Shown here: piece after piece, positions 1 through 8,086 of the stretch
Numbering within the stretch: position 1 is the first letter of the stretch
Layout: each line of letters begins with the position of its first letter
Assembly (NCBI GenBank): GCA_964528095.1
Contig: CAZGSG010000171.1
Location: forward strand, 1-12,327
Length of the DNA: 12,327 bases
Reading direction: 5' to 3'
DNA from: CAZGSG01 sp964528095
Lineage (GTDB): Bacteria; Bacteroidota; Bacteroidia; Chitinophagales; Chitinophagaceae
The notes under the pieces: generated by a model
The model's database searches: none
Told to the model about the DNA's origin: nothing
What the model saw: the letters and a program-made list of their open reading frames with translations, nothing else
Position numbers and translations under genes: made by a program

Positions 1-37
1 CAATAATCCATATTTACAATCTTATAAACCGGTAAAT

Positions 38-2194
38 ATGAAAAAGATCATTTGCATTGTCCTGTTACTCCAGGTTGTCTCTTCGGGAGTGGAGGCACAA
101 CCGAAAACGAAGAAGACAGATAAACCTCCATCAGCGAAAGAGCTGAATGATATGATGAAGGAAATGCAGCAGGGCATGGACAGTAATATGAGTCCTGAAG
201 ACAAAAAGATATTGGATAGCATGGGCATTAAGATGCCTGATTTTAACGGGATGCAAAAAAGCCTTTCCGCTGTAGGTGCCGATCAGCTCAATAAGTCTGC
301 TATAGACATGAACCGGCTGGTGCCGGTAAAGGATATGGGCAAGATTGCGGCCATTGCCAGGACCCCATCATCCATTGCAGCGGTGACTGCTTTTTTGTCG
401 GCCACCCAGGATAAGGTAACCATTCGTTTAAAACCTGCAGCGAAGACAAAGGGTGAAGAAATTTATCAGCTCGTGAAAGCTGAATATACTTCTTCCAAAA
501 TAAGAGGGAATATGTCTGCTGGTTTGTGGATGATGGGGAAAGCAGAACTGGCGCTCTATGTAATGGGTAAGCTTTGCGCAGATGACCCGGCAAATGATAA
601 CAACCTTAATAATTACGCCGCGATGCTTTCAATGTCGGGCGGCGAACAGTTTGCAGTTCCTTTGCTTGATTATCTCAATAAAAAATATCCTAAGAACAGT
701 ACCATCCTTAATAATATAGGACAGGCCTGGTTTGGTTTGGGTGAAATAGATAAAGCAGATAAATACCTTGATACCGCGATCAGGCTGTACCCGATGCATC
801 CACAGGCTAATTACACTAAATCCTATATTGAACAAAACAGGGGCAACAAACAGGCAGCAATAGAGGCGGCCAAAAGAAGTATAAAAAAAGGATACTCACC
901 GGAAAAATCTGCCCGCTTAAATAAGTTGGGTTATGAGCTGAAGGGGGATGATATCAGTTGGGACCCGCCAATGCCCAAAGACGCGTTGGGGCTGGAAAAG
1001 TTTCAGCCACCAGCATTTCCAATGACAGTAGATGAGTGTGCCGAATTGGAAACACTATGGGCTGATTTTAATGCCGATTGCAGATTTGAACACAATGAGC
1101 TGAAAGGCAGGCGGGCCATACTTGAAAAAGAAATGCAGGAAAAATCACAGGCCCGCATGCAGTTATTGTTTGCTGCTTCTAATAGCACAAAAGCCGACGC
1201 CATGCCCCCACTGGCTTATAAAGCAATGGAAAAACTCTCCTACCTTGTTGTAGATAAGGATGGCAGTAAGGCATTTGCACAACAACACGTCAATGAATTG
1301 ATCATACAGGGAGCTGCAAAACTGGAAGAATACAAACAACGTCTTGGTGTTGACGAAGAAGCCATACGCAAGCAATTCGAGAACAGGTTTGGTGAGGGAA
1401 AAGAAAATCCTTTTGGCGCTCATTGCGAAGCACAGAATAGTGTCCGTAATGCTTTTCTCGTGAGGGCAAACGGGTTGTTATCGAACAGTTATACTGCATT
1501 CTTAGAACACCTCAGGAAAAAGATCAATGATGAATTATATTATTATCAATACACCCAATGGCCCGACGAGTTTGAGGTAACAAAAATAGACCAGCAAATG
1601 ATGTGGCTGAGTGCATTGATCAATTTGCAACCGCAGTTCCAGAACAGGGGTATTTCCTGTCAATACGCTGATAAAGACAAGAAGCCTTCAAAAAAAGAAC
1701 TCAGCAAGTTTGATGATGTGAATTGCCAGTACCATAGCCAGATGAAACTGGTATGCGGCACTATCACCGTGGATTGTGAAAAGATGACCGGTGAGCTTGA
1801 TCTCAAGATGGTGAAACTGGGGTTGACGCTTGATACGGAGCAGGAGAAATTCGGCGATCAGTATATGGGCTGTTCGGTAGAAGTAGGCGCAGGAACAGGA
1901 GTGGGTGTAAATGCAGGTCCATTTAAAGCCGAGGCTTCTATCGGTGGTGGTGTGCGAGCGGAATTTGGGCGGAATGGTCTCACCGATATTATTGTAAAAG
2001 CATCGGCAGGTGCAGGTGTGGGCACTACCATTATTGATAAAGCGGCTGATGCTTTAGATACCAAGGGGAGTATGGCAGGCCAGGGTATCAGCGATCTGTC
2101 GGTGGATGTAGGTGTAAAGGGACAGATCAGTATTATCAGTGGCAAATCATCTGTGGAAAGTACAGGTATACTGGAAGGCGTGTTAAAAAAATAA
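38..2194 (+). CDS. Secreted TPR-containing protein of unknown function
   Basis: Seen: a 718-residue frame opening with a clear Sec signal peptide (MKK, then a hydrophobic run, with a likely signal peptidase I cut after VEA at residue 20). Residues about 30-75 are charged and Met-rich. Residues about 188-285 hold TPR-like helix pairs, for example the stretch around NNIGQAWFGLGEIDKA followed by YLDTAIRLYP. The middle (about 330-560) is helical and charged. The last 100 or so residues turn into a Gly/Ala/Val-rich segment (around VGAGTGVGVNAGPF and ASAGAGVG). There is no lipobox and no further membrane span, so export to the periplasm or surface is likely. Known: TPRs mediate protein-protein contacts. 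The function is not recognised. The start is the first ATG and sits directly before the signal peptide. The neighbours do not suggest a pathway. Confidence 0.9.
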   Translation: MKKIICIVLLLQVVSSGVEAQPKTKKTDKPPSAKELNDMMKEMQQGMDSNMSPEDKKILDSMGIKMPDFNGMQKSLSAVGADQLNKSAIDMNRLVPVKDMGKIAAIARTPSSIAAVTAFLSATQDKVTIRLKPAAKTKGEEIYQLVKAEYTSSKIRGNMSAGLWMMGKAELALYVMGKLCADDPANDNNLNNYAAMLSMSGGEQFAVPLLDYLNKKYPKNSTILNNIGQAWFGLGEIDKADKYLDTAIRLYPMHPQANYTKSYIEQNRGNKQAAIEAAKRSIKKGYSPEKSARLNKLGYELKGDDISWDPPMPKDALGLEKFQPPAFPMTVDECAELETLWADFNADCRFEHNELKGRRAILEKEMQEKSQARMQLLFAASNSTKADAMPPLAYKAMEKLSYLVVDKDGSKAFAQQHVNELIIQGAAKLEEYKQRLGVDEEAIRKQFENRFGEGKENPFGAHCEAQNSVRNAFLVRANGLLSNSYTAFLEHLRKKINDELYYYQYTQWPDEFEVTKIDQQMMWLSALINLQPQFQNRGISCQYADKDKKPSKKELSKFDDVNCQYHSQMKLVCGTITVDCEKMTGELDLKMVKLGLTLDTEQEKFGDQYMGCSVEVGAGTGVGVNAGPFKAEASIGGGVRAEFGRNGLTDIIVKASAGAGVGTTIIDKAADALDTKGSMAGQGISDLSVDVGVKGQISIISGKSSVESTGILEGVLKK

Positions 2195-2218
2195 CCAAAC
2201 GCGTGAATTGAATTTTAT

Positions 2219-2390
2219 ATACTGTTATCAATAGCGCTTTTTTCATTGCCGGGTTTATTTGCTCAGGATTGCAACCCGGCTATTTTATTATAAACAGCTG
2301 GCAGGTGAACAGAAACAAGGAACGGTTCCATATCGGGAGTGGCAGCTCCGGGGGACGGGTGCTGGCCATCGGCCATCCTGCAACTTTTAA
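2219..2390 (+). pseudogene. Possible remnant of a secreted-protein gene
   Basis: Seen: reading from 2219, with no ATG, gives a signal-peptide-like string (ILLSIALFSLPGLFAQ, then DCNPAILL) that stops at TAA 2291-2293. The frame one base later continues as YYKQLAGEQKQGTVPYREWQ and ends at TAA 2388-2390. A single shift would join the two into one start of an exported protein. Inference: the 5' part of a lost gene trapped between two intact genes. It is too short for certainty, and the hydrophobic string could be chance in T-rich DNA. Confidence 0.3.
2248..2291 (+). terminator. Possible hairpin terminator after the TPR gene
   Basis: Seen: a perfect 8-base inverted repeat, GCCGGGTT (2248-2255) and AACCCGGC (2273-2280), with a 17-base loop, followed directly by the T/A-rich TATTTTATTAT. 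It lies 54 bases after the TPR stop codon. The long loop and mixed T/A tail make it a weak intrinsic terminator, but the placement between two co-directional genes fits. Confidence 0.4.
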
Positions 2391-2434
2391 TCCCTTTCGT
2401 TGTTATAGGAGCTGTATTCAGTAAAAAAATTAAT

Positions 2435-3460
2435 ATGGAAATCGGAATAGACAGTTTTGCCGCTGCTACGGTGAATCCTGTAACCAGTAGCAAGATCAAT
2501 AGTAAAGATGCGATGGCTCAATTGCTGGAGAGGATCCGGCATGCGGATGAGGTTGGCCTGGATGTATTTGGGATAGGAGAACATCATCGTAAAGAGTTTT
2601 TGGATTCGGCGCCCACCATGATCCTTGCCGCAGCGGCAAGTCTTACAAAACGGATCCGTCTCACCAGTGCGGTCACAGTACTTAGTGCAGCTGACCCGGT
2701 GCGTGTATTCCAGAATTTTGCTACACTGGACCTTATCTCACAGGGCCGTGCCGAAATGGTGGTGGGGCGCGGATCATTTATTGAATCATTCCCCTTGTTT
2801 GGCTTCGATCTCCAGGATTATGATGCACTATTTGCAGAAAAACTGGATCTCCTGCTCAGGATCCGTGACAATGAAGTTGTGAACTGGTCGGGCAAATTCC
2901 GTCCTGCATTAAAAAACCAGGCTATTTACCCGAGACCGCTTCAGGATCCTTTACCGGTATGGGTAGGAGTGGGCGGAACACCTGCTTCTTTTGTGCGTGC
3001 AGGTACATTAGGTTTACCATTAATGGTGGCCATTATCGGTGGTGAAACGCATCGGTTCCGTCCCCTGGTAGATCTTTACAGGGAGGCCGGGGAGAAGGCT
3101 GGTCATTCCCCTGATAAATTAAAGGTAGGATTACACTCCCTGGGTTATATAGCAAATACAACTGCTGAAGCGATTGATGATTTTTATCCGGGCTATGCGG
3201 AAACATTTACCAGGATCGGTAAGGAACGCGGATGGCCACCGGTAACAAGAGCACATTTTAACGCGCAGATGGGACCAACGGGTGCATTACTAATCGGAAG
3301 TCCGGAAGAAGTAGCCGAGAAAATAATACGTCATAGCGATGCGCTGGGTGGCATATCAAGGCTTACTTTTCAAATGGACAATGCAGGGCTTTCGCATGAA
3401 AAATTAATGCATGCGATTGAATTGATCGGTAAGCGGCTGGCTCCGGTAGTGAACAAATAA
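2435..3460 (+). CDS. LLM-class flavin-dependent oxidoreductase
   Basis: Predicted FMN- or F420-type luciferase-like monooxygenase/oxidoreductase of 341 residues, a single TIM-barrel domain, cytoplasmic. Seen: the N-terminal strand MEIGIDSFAA; the family motif FGIGEHHRKEF at about 45-55; the stretch RLTSAVTVLSAADPVRVFQ at about 75-93; ISQGRAEMVVGRGSF at about 101-115; the barrel segment YPRPLQDPLPVWVGVGG at about 165-181; and a C-terminal GSPEEVAEKI at about 288-297. Length and motifs fit the LLM family closest to the uncharacterised bacterial group related to Agrobacterium structure 2I7G. The start was chosen at 2435 because the family begins with the first barrel strand. An in-frame ATG at 2339 would add 32 residues with no family match, overlapping the remnant region. 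The leader is A-rich without a strong Shine-Dalgarno. Substrate is unknown and the neighbours give no hint. Confidence 0.9.
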   Translation: MEIGIDSFAAATVNPVTSSKINSKDAMAQLLERIRHADEVGLDVFGIGEHHRKEFLDSAPTMILAAAASLTKRIRLTSAVTVLSAADPVRVFQNFATLDLISQGRAEMVVGRGSFIESFPLFGFDLQDYDALFAEKLDLLLRIRDNEVVNWSGKFRPALKNQAIYPRPLQDPLPVWVGVGGTPASFVRAGTLGLPLMVAIIGGETHRFRPLVDLYREAGEKAGHSPDKLKVGLHSLGYIANTTAEAIDDFYPGYAETFTRIGKERGWPPVTRAHFNAQMGPTGALLIGSPEEVAEKIIRHSDALGGISRLTFQMDNAGLSHEKLMHAIELIGKRLAPVVNK

Positions 3461-3828
3461 ATATGGGGGCTATTATTTCTCTGCGAGAGATTTTAGGGAA
3501 GCTCCGGGTCTTGCATTCACAATGACTAAAGAGCAATTGTAAAGGCCCGGATTAAAGTCTTTATGATTGACGTTTACTATTAATTCGAAGTAGTAATCTT
3601 TGAAAACATGCCTTGACAGTTATATATGACAGTCGTGATGATTGACATATGCTATCGATCCGCGACGACAACTCCTTGCTTGAAAACGTACGTAAATTCC
3701 CTTACACTACTTTAGCTATCAACAACCTAAAAACATAAAGGCAATAACCCTGTTTTTTTACCGCATCAGTACCCCCGCAAGTAAATTGATGTTTTTCCAC
3801 TAATTTCAATTACTTAAATATTGAATTA
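3461..3828. other. Non-coding spacer of 368 bases
   Basis: No plausible gene is seen. Just after the oxidoreductase stop is a small hairpin, TCTCT-GCG-AGAGA (3478-3490) followed by TTTT, which is at best a weak terminator. The middle holds TGAC repeats (separate entry). The last 120 bases are A/T-rich leader for the histidine kinase. I looked for the Bacteroidota promoter pattern (TTTG, about 20 bases, TAnnTTTG) and found only partial -7 matches (AATCTTTG, TACTTTAG) with poorly spaced -33 elements, so no promoter is called. Confidence 0.6.
3613..3647. repeat. TGACAGT direct repeats upstream of the kinase gene
   Basis: TGACAGT occurs at 3614-3620 and again at 3627-3633, exactly 13 bases apart, and a partial third copy, TTGACA, lies at 3642-3647. 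A further TTGACG is at 3568-3573. The spacing and position in the spacer before a signalling gene would suit a regulator-binding site, but this is inference from short words. Confidence 0.3.
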
Positions 3829-6210
3829 TTGTCATTATCAGGAAGCGATAATTCCTTGTATTTTTTACAGGGAGATGGTGAGATGTTCGGACTTACCCGT
3901 GAATATAACTGGCAGGCCAGTAAACTTGGAGATCCTGCCCAGTGGCCTTTTCCCCTACGTACTACCATCGGTATTATCCTTCATTCAAGATTCCCGATGT
4001 TTTTGTTTTGGGGCCCTGACCTGATCTGTTTTTACAATGATGCGTATAGACCCAGTTTAGGGAATAATGGAAAACATCCATCAGCCCTGGGTATGCCAGG
4101 TGCAATGGTTTTTCCGGAAATATGGAACAATATTAAACCTATTATCGACGAAGTATTTGCGGGAAAAGAAGCAAGGCTGAACGAAGACCTCTTATTACCT
4201 ATCTATAGAAATGGAAAATTAGAAGATGTTTACTGGACATTCAGTTATAGTGCTGTTTTTAACGATGATGGCGCGATCGGAGGGGTGATGGTTGTATGCC
4301 AGGAAACAACTGATAAAGTCAAAAGTCTTCAGCAATTAGAAGATAATAATACACAATTGCAACTGGCCATCGGTGCAGAATTACTGGCTCGTAAAACGAT
4401 CGAAGAAAGTGAAGAACGTTTTCATACGATGGCCGAAGCTACCGATATATTGATCGGTATTGGCGACGAGACCAGCAATGCTATCTACTTCAATAAATCC
4501 TGGACAATGCTTACCGGCAGATCAATGGAATTCCTGCTTGAGTTTGGATGGGTGGACCTGGTACATCCTGAAGACAAGGAAGGATATGTAAGTCTTTATC
4601 TATCGGCTTTTAAAGAACGTGTACCTTTTACAGGCGAGTTCAGGGTATTGAACAGCTATAATGAGTACCGGTGGTTGCTGGCAAAGGGAAATCCCCGCTA
4701 TCGACCTGATAATAGTTTTGCCGGGTATATCAGTAATTGCATAGATATTACAGAGCGTAAGCAGGCAGAACAACAAATAAAAAAACTTGCCTCGCTGATC
4801 GAAGCAAGCAGCGAGTTTATTGGATTGGCAAACCTGGAAACCGTGATTGAATACATGAACCCTGCAGCATTAAAAAAGCTGGGTTGGCAAAACACGGAAG
4901 GCAAAACGATCAGGGATTGTATATATCCGCAGGATAGGGAGTATGCTATGCGGTTACTGGCTGAAATAAAAGACAAAGAAACTTTTCAGCAGGAGATCCG
5001 TTTTTGGAACGAAGAAACAGGGATACCTTTTTGGATACAATGGAATGCGTTTGAGATGCGCGATTCGGATACAGGCGAACTGATTGCGGTGGCAACAGTA
5101 AGTTCCGATATTACCGATCGCAAGTTGCAACATGAGGAAGTAGTTGCCACGAATAAAAAATTACAGATTACAACAGATCGTCTGCAGCTAGCTATAGATG
5201 CAGGCGAACTGGGGATGTTTGAAGTTGACTTTATAACAAACGATATCATCGTTTCACCCAGATTCAATGAGATTTTTGGCGCAGAGAATACGCTGACAAG
5301 AGTGGGCTATGCAGCAAAAATACATCCCGATGACAGGGGGATCCGTGACAGGGCTGAACTGCGATCACATGAGACAGGCGTACTTAATTACGTGGTCAGG
5401 CTATTACTAAAAGATCACCAGGTAAGCTGGATCATGGTAAAAGGTAAAGTTGTATTCAGTGAGCAGGGTAAACCATTGCGTCTGCTAGGCTTTGCGCAGG
5501 ATATTACTGCGTCTAAAGAACTGGAATCTCAAAAAGACAATTTCCTTGGCATAGCCAGTCACGAACTGAAGACCCCAATTACCAGTATTAAAGCATATGT
5601 GCAGGTAATGGAAAACCTGTTTAACAAAAAAGGCGAAACAAACTATGCGGATATGATGGGCCGGATAGACCGGCAGGTGAACAGGCTCAACTATTTAATC
5701 GGAGATTTGCTGGATGTAACCAAGATTAATAGCGGCAAACTACAATTAAATATCAGCACGTTCGATTTTAACCAACTGGTGGAGGAAGTAATAGATGATA
5801 TGCAACGCATTTCCCCCAATCATATAATAAAGAAGGAGCTGAAATTCAAAAGCGCTATTATTGCTGACAGGGAAAGAATAAGCCAGGTGATTACCAATCT
5901 TATCAATAATGCCGTAAAGTATTCACCGGATGCCAGCGATATTAATATCTATACGGAATATGATGATGGTATGATAACACTTTGTGTACAGGATTTTGGT
6001 ATCGGCATTGCCCAGGAAAAACAGGAAAAAGTATTCGAGCAATTTTACCGGGTTAGTGGTGTGAAGGAACATACATTCCCGGGTCTTGGCTTGGGACTTT
6101 ATATCTCATCCGAAATCATCAAACGTATGGGTGGGCGTATCTGGGTGAATTCAATACAAGGGGAGGGGGCAACTTTTTGTTTTTCATTTCCATCAGAAAC
6201 GATCGAATGA
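3829..6210 (+). CDS. Soluble multi-PAS sensor histidine kinase
   Basis: Predicted cytoplasmic sensor kinase of 793 residues that autophosphorylates and passes phosphate to a receiver, probably the next gene. Seen: an N-terminal PAS/GAF-like sensor (about 12-165) with the signature SRFPMFLFWGPDLICFYNDAY; PAS at about 195-315 ending in DITERK; PAS at about 320-440 ending in DITDRK; PAS at about 455-565 ending in DITASKE; then HisKA with the H-box ASHELKTP (His578), the N-box NLINNAVKYSP (Asn693/694), the G1 box DFGIGI (Asp722), the F-box FEQFYRV, and the G2 box GLGLGLYIS from about 752. No transmembrane segment or signal peptide. The start is TTG: the residues before the first ATG (3883), FLQGDGEM, belong to the conserved family N-terminus, and an in-frame stop at 3787 limits extension. 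An ATT at 3820 is a less likely alternative. The ligand is unknown. Confidence 0.93.
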   Translation: MSLSGSDNSLYFLQGDGEMFGLTREYNWQASKLGDPAQWPFPLRTTIGIILHSRFPMFLFWGPDLICFYNDAYRPSLGNNGKHPSALGMPGAMVFPEIWNNIKPIIDEVFAGKEARLNEDLLLPIYRNGKLEDVYWTFSYSAVFNDDGAIGGVMVVCQETTDKVKSLQQLEDNNTQLQLAIGAELLARKTIEESEERFHTMAEATDILIGIGDETSNAIYFNKSWTMLTGRSMEFLLEFGWVDLVHPEDKEGYVSLYLSAFKERVPFTGEFRVLNSYNEYRWLLAKGNPRYRPDNSFAGYISNCIDITERKQAEQQIKKLASLIEASSEFIGLANLETVIEYMNPAALKKLGWQNTEGKTIRDCIYPQDREYAMRLLAEIKDKETFQQEIRFWNEETGIPFWIQWNAFEMRDSDTGELIAVATVSSDITDRKLQHEEVVATNKKLQITTDRLQLAIDAGELGMFEVDFITNDIIVSPRFNEIFGAENTLTRVGYAAKIHPDDRGIRDRAELRSHETGVLNYVVRLLLKDHQVSWIMVKGKVVFSEQGKPLRLLGFAQDITASKELESQKDNFLGIASHELKTPITSIKAYVQVMENLFNKKGETNYADMMGRIDRQVNRLNYLIGDLLDVTKINSGKLQLNISTFDFNQLVEEVIDDMQRISPNHIIKKELKFKSAIIADRERISQVITNLINNAVKYSPDASDINIYTEYDDGMITLCVQDFGIGIAQEKQEKVFEQFYRVSGVKEHTFPGLGLGLYISSEIIKRMGGRIWVNSIQGEGATFCFSFPSETIE

Positions 6211-6243
6211 TCCTATTTATAAATATTTTTCTTAAGCAAACAG

Positions 6244-6615
6244 ATGAAAGATCCTAAAACAAAAATATTACTGGCAGATGATGATGAGGGGATCGTGGAT
6301 TCAATTACAATGATGCTGGAAATAGTAGGCTACCAGGTAAGTTCTACCTATGATGGCGATAAAGTAATACCTGGATTACAGGAATCTCCCGACCTGGTAA
6401 TACTTGATACATGGATGTCTGGTGTAGATGGGAGAGAGGTATGTAAAGCAATTAAAAGCAACCCGGCTACCAGTCATATACCGGTACTTATGATCTCTGC
6501 CAGCCATGAAATAAAAGAATCCGCACTTGCGGTCGGAGCTGATCAGTTTATTTCCAAACCTTTTGAGATGAATGAGTTTCTATCGATCATAGAAAGACTT
6601 GCTGTTAAGAAATAA
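6244..6615 (+). CDS. Single-domain response regulator (receiver only)
   Basis: A 123-residue CheY-like receiver without an output domain. Seen: the acidic cluster ADDDE (Asp12-14), the phospho-acceptor Asp55 in LVILDTWMSGVDG, the switch Ser85 in VLMISAS, and the conserved Lys105 in ISKPFEMNEF. All key residues are present. It starts 33 bases after the kinase stop codon, on the same strand, so co-transcription and a cognate kinase-receiver pair are likely. As it has no DNA-binding domain, it must act through protein contact or as a phosphorelay intermediate; the final output is not in this window. The usual MPG after the phospho-Asp is MSG here. Confidence 0.93.
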   Translation: MKDPKTKILLADDDEGIVDSITMMLEIVGYQVSSTYDGDKVIPGLQESPDLVILDTWMSGVDGREVCKAIKSNPATSHIPVLMISASHEIKESALAVGADQFISKPFEMNEFLSIIERLAVKK

Positions 6616-6664
6616 GAATTATCTCCCAAAACTGGCAGGGTATATATTATCAGGATAAATAGCC

Positions 6665-7246
6665 TTAAGCAATCTTTTCCCTGTAACACAACAATACGTT
6701 ACCATTACCAAAGGCTTTTGTTTTGATCAATTCCAGGTTTATCTGTTTGTCGATCCCTTCAAAAAGGGTCCTGCCCTTGCCCAGTATGACCGGGGTGACG
6801 ATTAACTGGTATTCATCAACCAATCCCTTTCCCGCAAGTTGAGCAACGATACTGCCGCTACCCAGGATCACCATATCATCGCCGGGCTCCTGTTTCAATT
6901 TTTTTATCGCTGTTACCAGGTCAGCTTTAATGAGTGTGGTATTCTGCCAGGAAGCTTTATCCATGGTTTTTGAAAAAACGATTTTTTGAAGCTCATTCAT
7001 TTTTTTTGCCACAATGGGGTCCATCTTCATTGCATCAGGTGTGGGCCAGAAACCAGCCATCAGATCGTACGTGATCCTGCCAAATAATAATACACCACCT
7101 GATCCTGCGTTTCCTTGCACAAAAGCATTCCATTCCGCATCGTCTTTAGCTTTATGTGCCCAGCTCATATCGCCATGTGCATCGGTAAAATAGCTGTCCT
7201 GTGATATATTGTTGAAAACGGTCAGTTGCCTGTTTTTTGTTGCCAT
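6665..7246 (-). CDS. Dihydrofolate reductase family protein (RibD C-terminal fold)
   Basis: Predicted NAD(P)H-dependent reductase of 193 residues from the RibD C-terminal/DHFR-like superfamily (relatives of Bacillus YwjB and YyaP); the real substrate is usually unknown. Seen: the N-terminal strand RQLTVFNNISQDSYF; LLFGRITYDLMAGFWP at about 53-68; the nucleotide-binding ILGSGSIVAQLAGKGLVDEY at about 127-146; and VTPVILGKGRTLFEG at about 150-164. The start was set at 7246 (MATKNRQL); an in-frame ATG at 7282 would add 12 residues outside the conserved fold. It converges on the response regulator gene, with 49 bases between the stops and no obvious shared terminator. It lies 132 bases after the radical SAM gene set on the same strand, and may have its own promoter. 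Confidence 0.9.
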   Translation of the reverse strand: MATKNRQLTVFNNISQDSYFTDAHGDMSWAHKAKDDAEWNAFVQGNAGSGGVLLFGRITYDLMAGFWPTPDAMKMDPIVAKKMNELQKIVFSKTMDKASWQNTTLIKADLVTAIKKLKQEPGDDMVILGSGSIVAQLAGKGLVDEYQLIVTPVILGKGRTLFEGIDKQINLELIKTKAFGNGNVLLCYREKIA

Positions 7247-7378
7247 GATCCTGGATTTTAATAATGATATAAGCACGTCCAAGGTATATCGATTAATCCT
7301 GGAAATATGGGTACGAAAGCGACATAAATAGGGTTATTTGCGATCTTTTACCGGCGTGACCAGCTGTATAATGGCCTG

Positions 7379-8086
7379 TTAGATCATAAAAAATTCATTT
7401 GTTTTCTTCTTTAATAGTGGAATGGATACAAAGAAAACAAAGAGATTCCCCGCAATATGGCCTGTAATGACCGCGATGAGATTTTTTGTTAGCGCATAGA
7501 TCAGGCAGTAGACCAATCCAAAGAAAAAAGAATAGATCATCTGGTTTTTACCTGCATAAAAATGATTGAAAGCAAAAAGAAGACTGCTTAGTATAAATAT
7601 GATACTGAGAGGTATGTTTAGCCTGTCCAGGTAAAAGAACAGCAGACCTCTAAAAACAACTTCTTCCCATATACCCGATAAGATACAGGTTACGGCAAGC
7701 GCTATTTTGCTTTTGTGTGATATGGAATGTATACTTTGCGAATAACGCAATTCCGGCTTGTCGCTCATGCTAAGTATATAAATCTTTTTTCTTACTAAAT
7801 AATAGAGAGAAAGCCCGTCGATCCCCAGCACAAATAGCAGGCTGGCTATTACCTGTAATGAAAACTGTGAAATTTCTTTTTGAGAAGGGAGTTGAATGAG
7901 TTCGGTCCCAATGCCCTGTTCCTTAACAGAAAAAAAAAGCAGCAATAAAAGAATACTGTACCTGGTCAGCAGACCCCAGGTACCAGGATTCTTTTTTACT
8001 TCTTCCCTGCTCTTATAAATGGAGACTGAGGGAAGGATAAAAAGTACTACAACGGCTAACGTGTATATGAATATGTTTTCAGGCAT
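7379..8086 (-). CDS. CPBP-family intramembrane metalloprotease homologue
   Basis: Predicted multi-pass membrane protein of 235 residues from the CPBP (CAAX protease/bacteriocin-processing, Abi) family. Seen: about six hydrophobic segments; motif 1 WEEVVFRG (Glu141, Glu142, Arg146); motif 2 FAFNHF (His175); motif 3 GHIAGNLF (His210). These are the expected metal-binding and catalytic residues, so it may be active. Known: members cleave prenylated or peptide substrates, or give immunity to self-made bacteriocins. The start was chosen at 8086 (MPENIFIY), which gives ATGCCTGA, an 8-base overlap with the upstream stop codon and likely translational coupling. In-frame ATGs at 8110 and 8164 would push it deeper into the neighbour and add a non-hydrophobic tail. 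As last gene of a radical SAM cassette, a processing or immunity role is a reasonable inference. Confidence 0.85.
   Translation of the reverse strand: MPENIFIYTLAVVVLFILPSVSIYKSREEVKKNPGTWGLLTRYSILLLLLFFSVKEQGIGTELIQLPSQKEISQFSLQVIASLLFVLGIDGLSLYYLVRKKIYILSMSDKPELRYSQSIHSISHKSKIALAVTCILSGIWEEVVFRGLLFFYLDRLNIPLSIIFILSSLLFAFNHFYAGKNQMIYSFFFGLVYCLIYALTKNLIAVITGHIAGNLFVFFVSIPLLKKKTNEFFMI

Noticed and set aside
2339..2434. A 32-residue N-terminal extension of the flavin oxidoreductase from the ATG at 2339.
   Set aside because: The family begins at the first barrel strand (MEIGID), and the extension has no family match and overlaps the remnant region.
3504..3550. CCGGG and CCCGG inverted words after the oxidoreductase as a terminator.
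   Set aside because: Only five paired bases with a loop near 37 bases and no T-run.
6616..6664. Shared bidirectional terminator between the converging receiver and reductase genes.
   Set aside because: No inverted repeat of useful length was found in the 49 bases.
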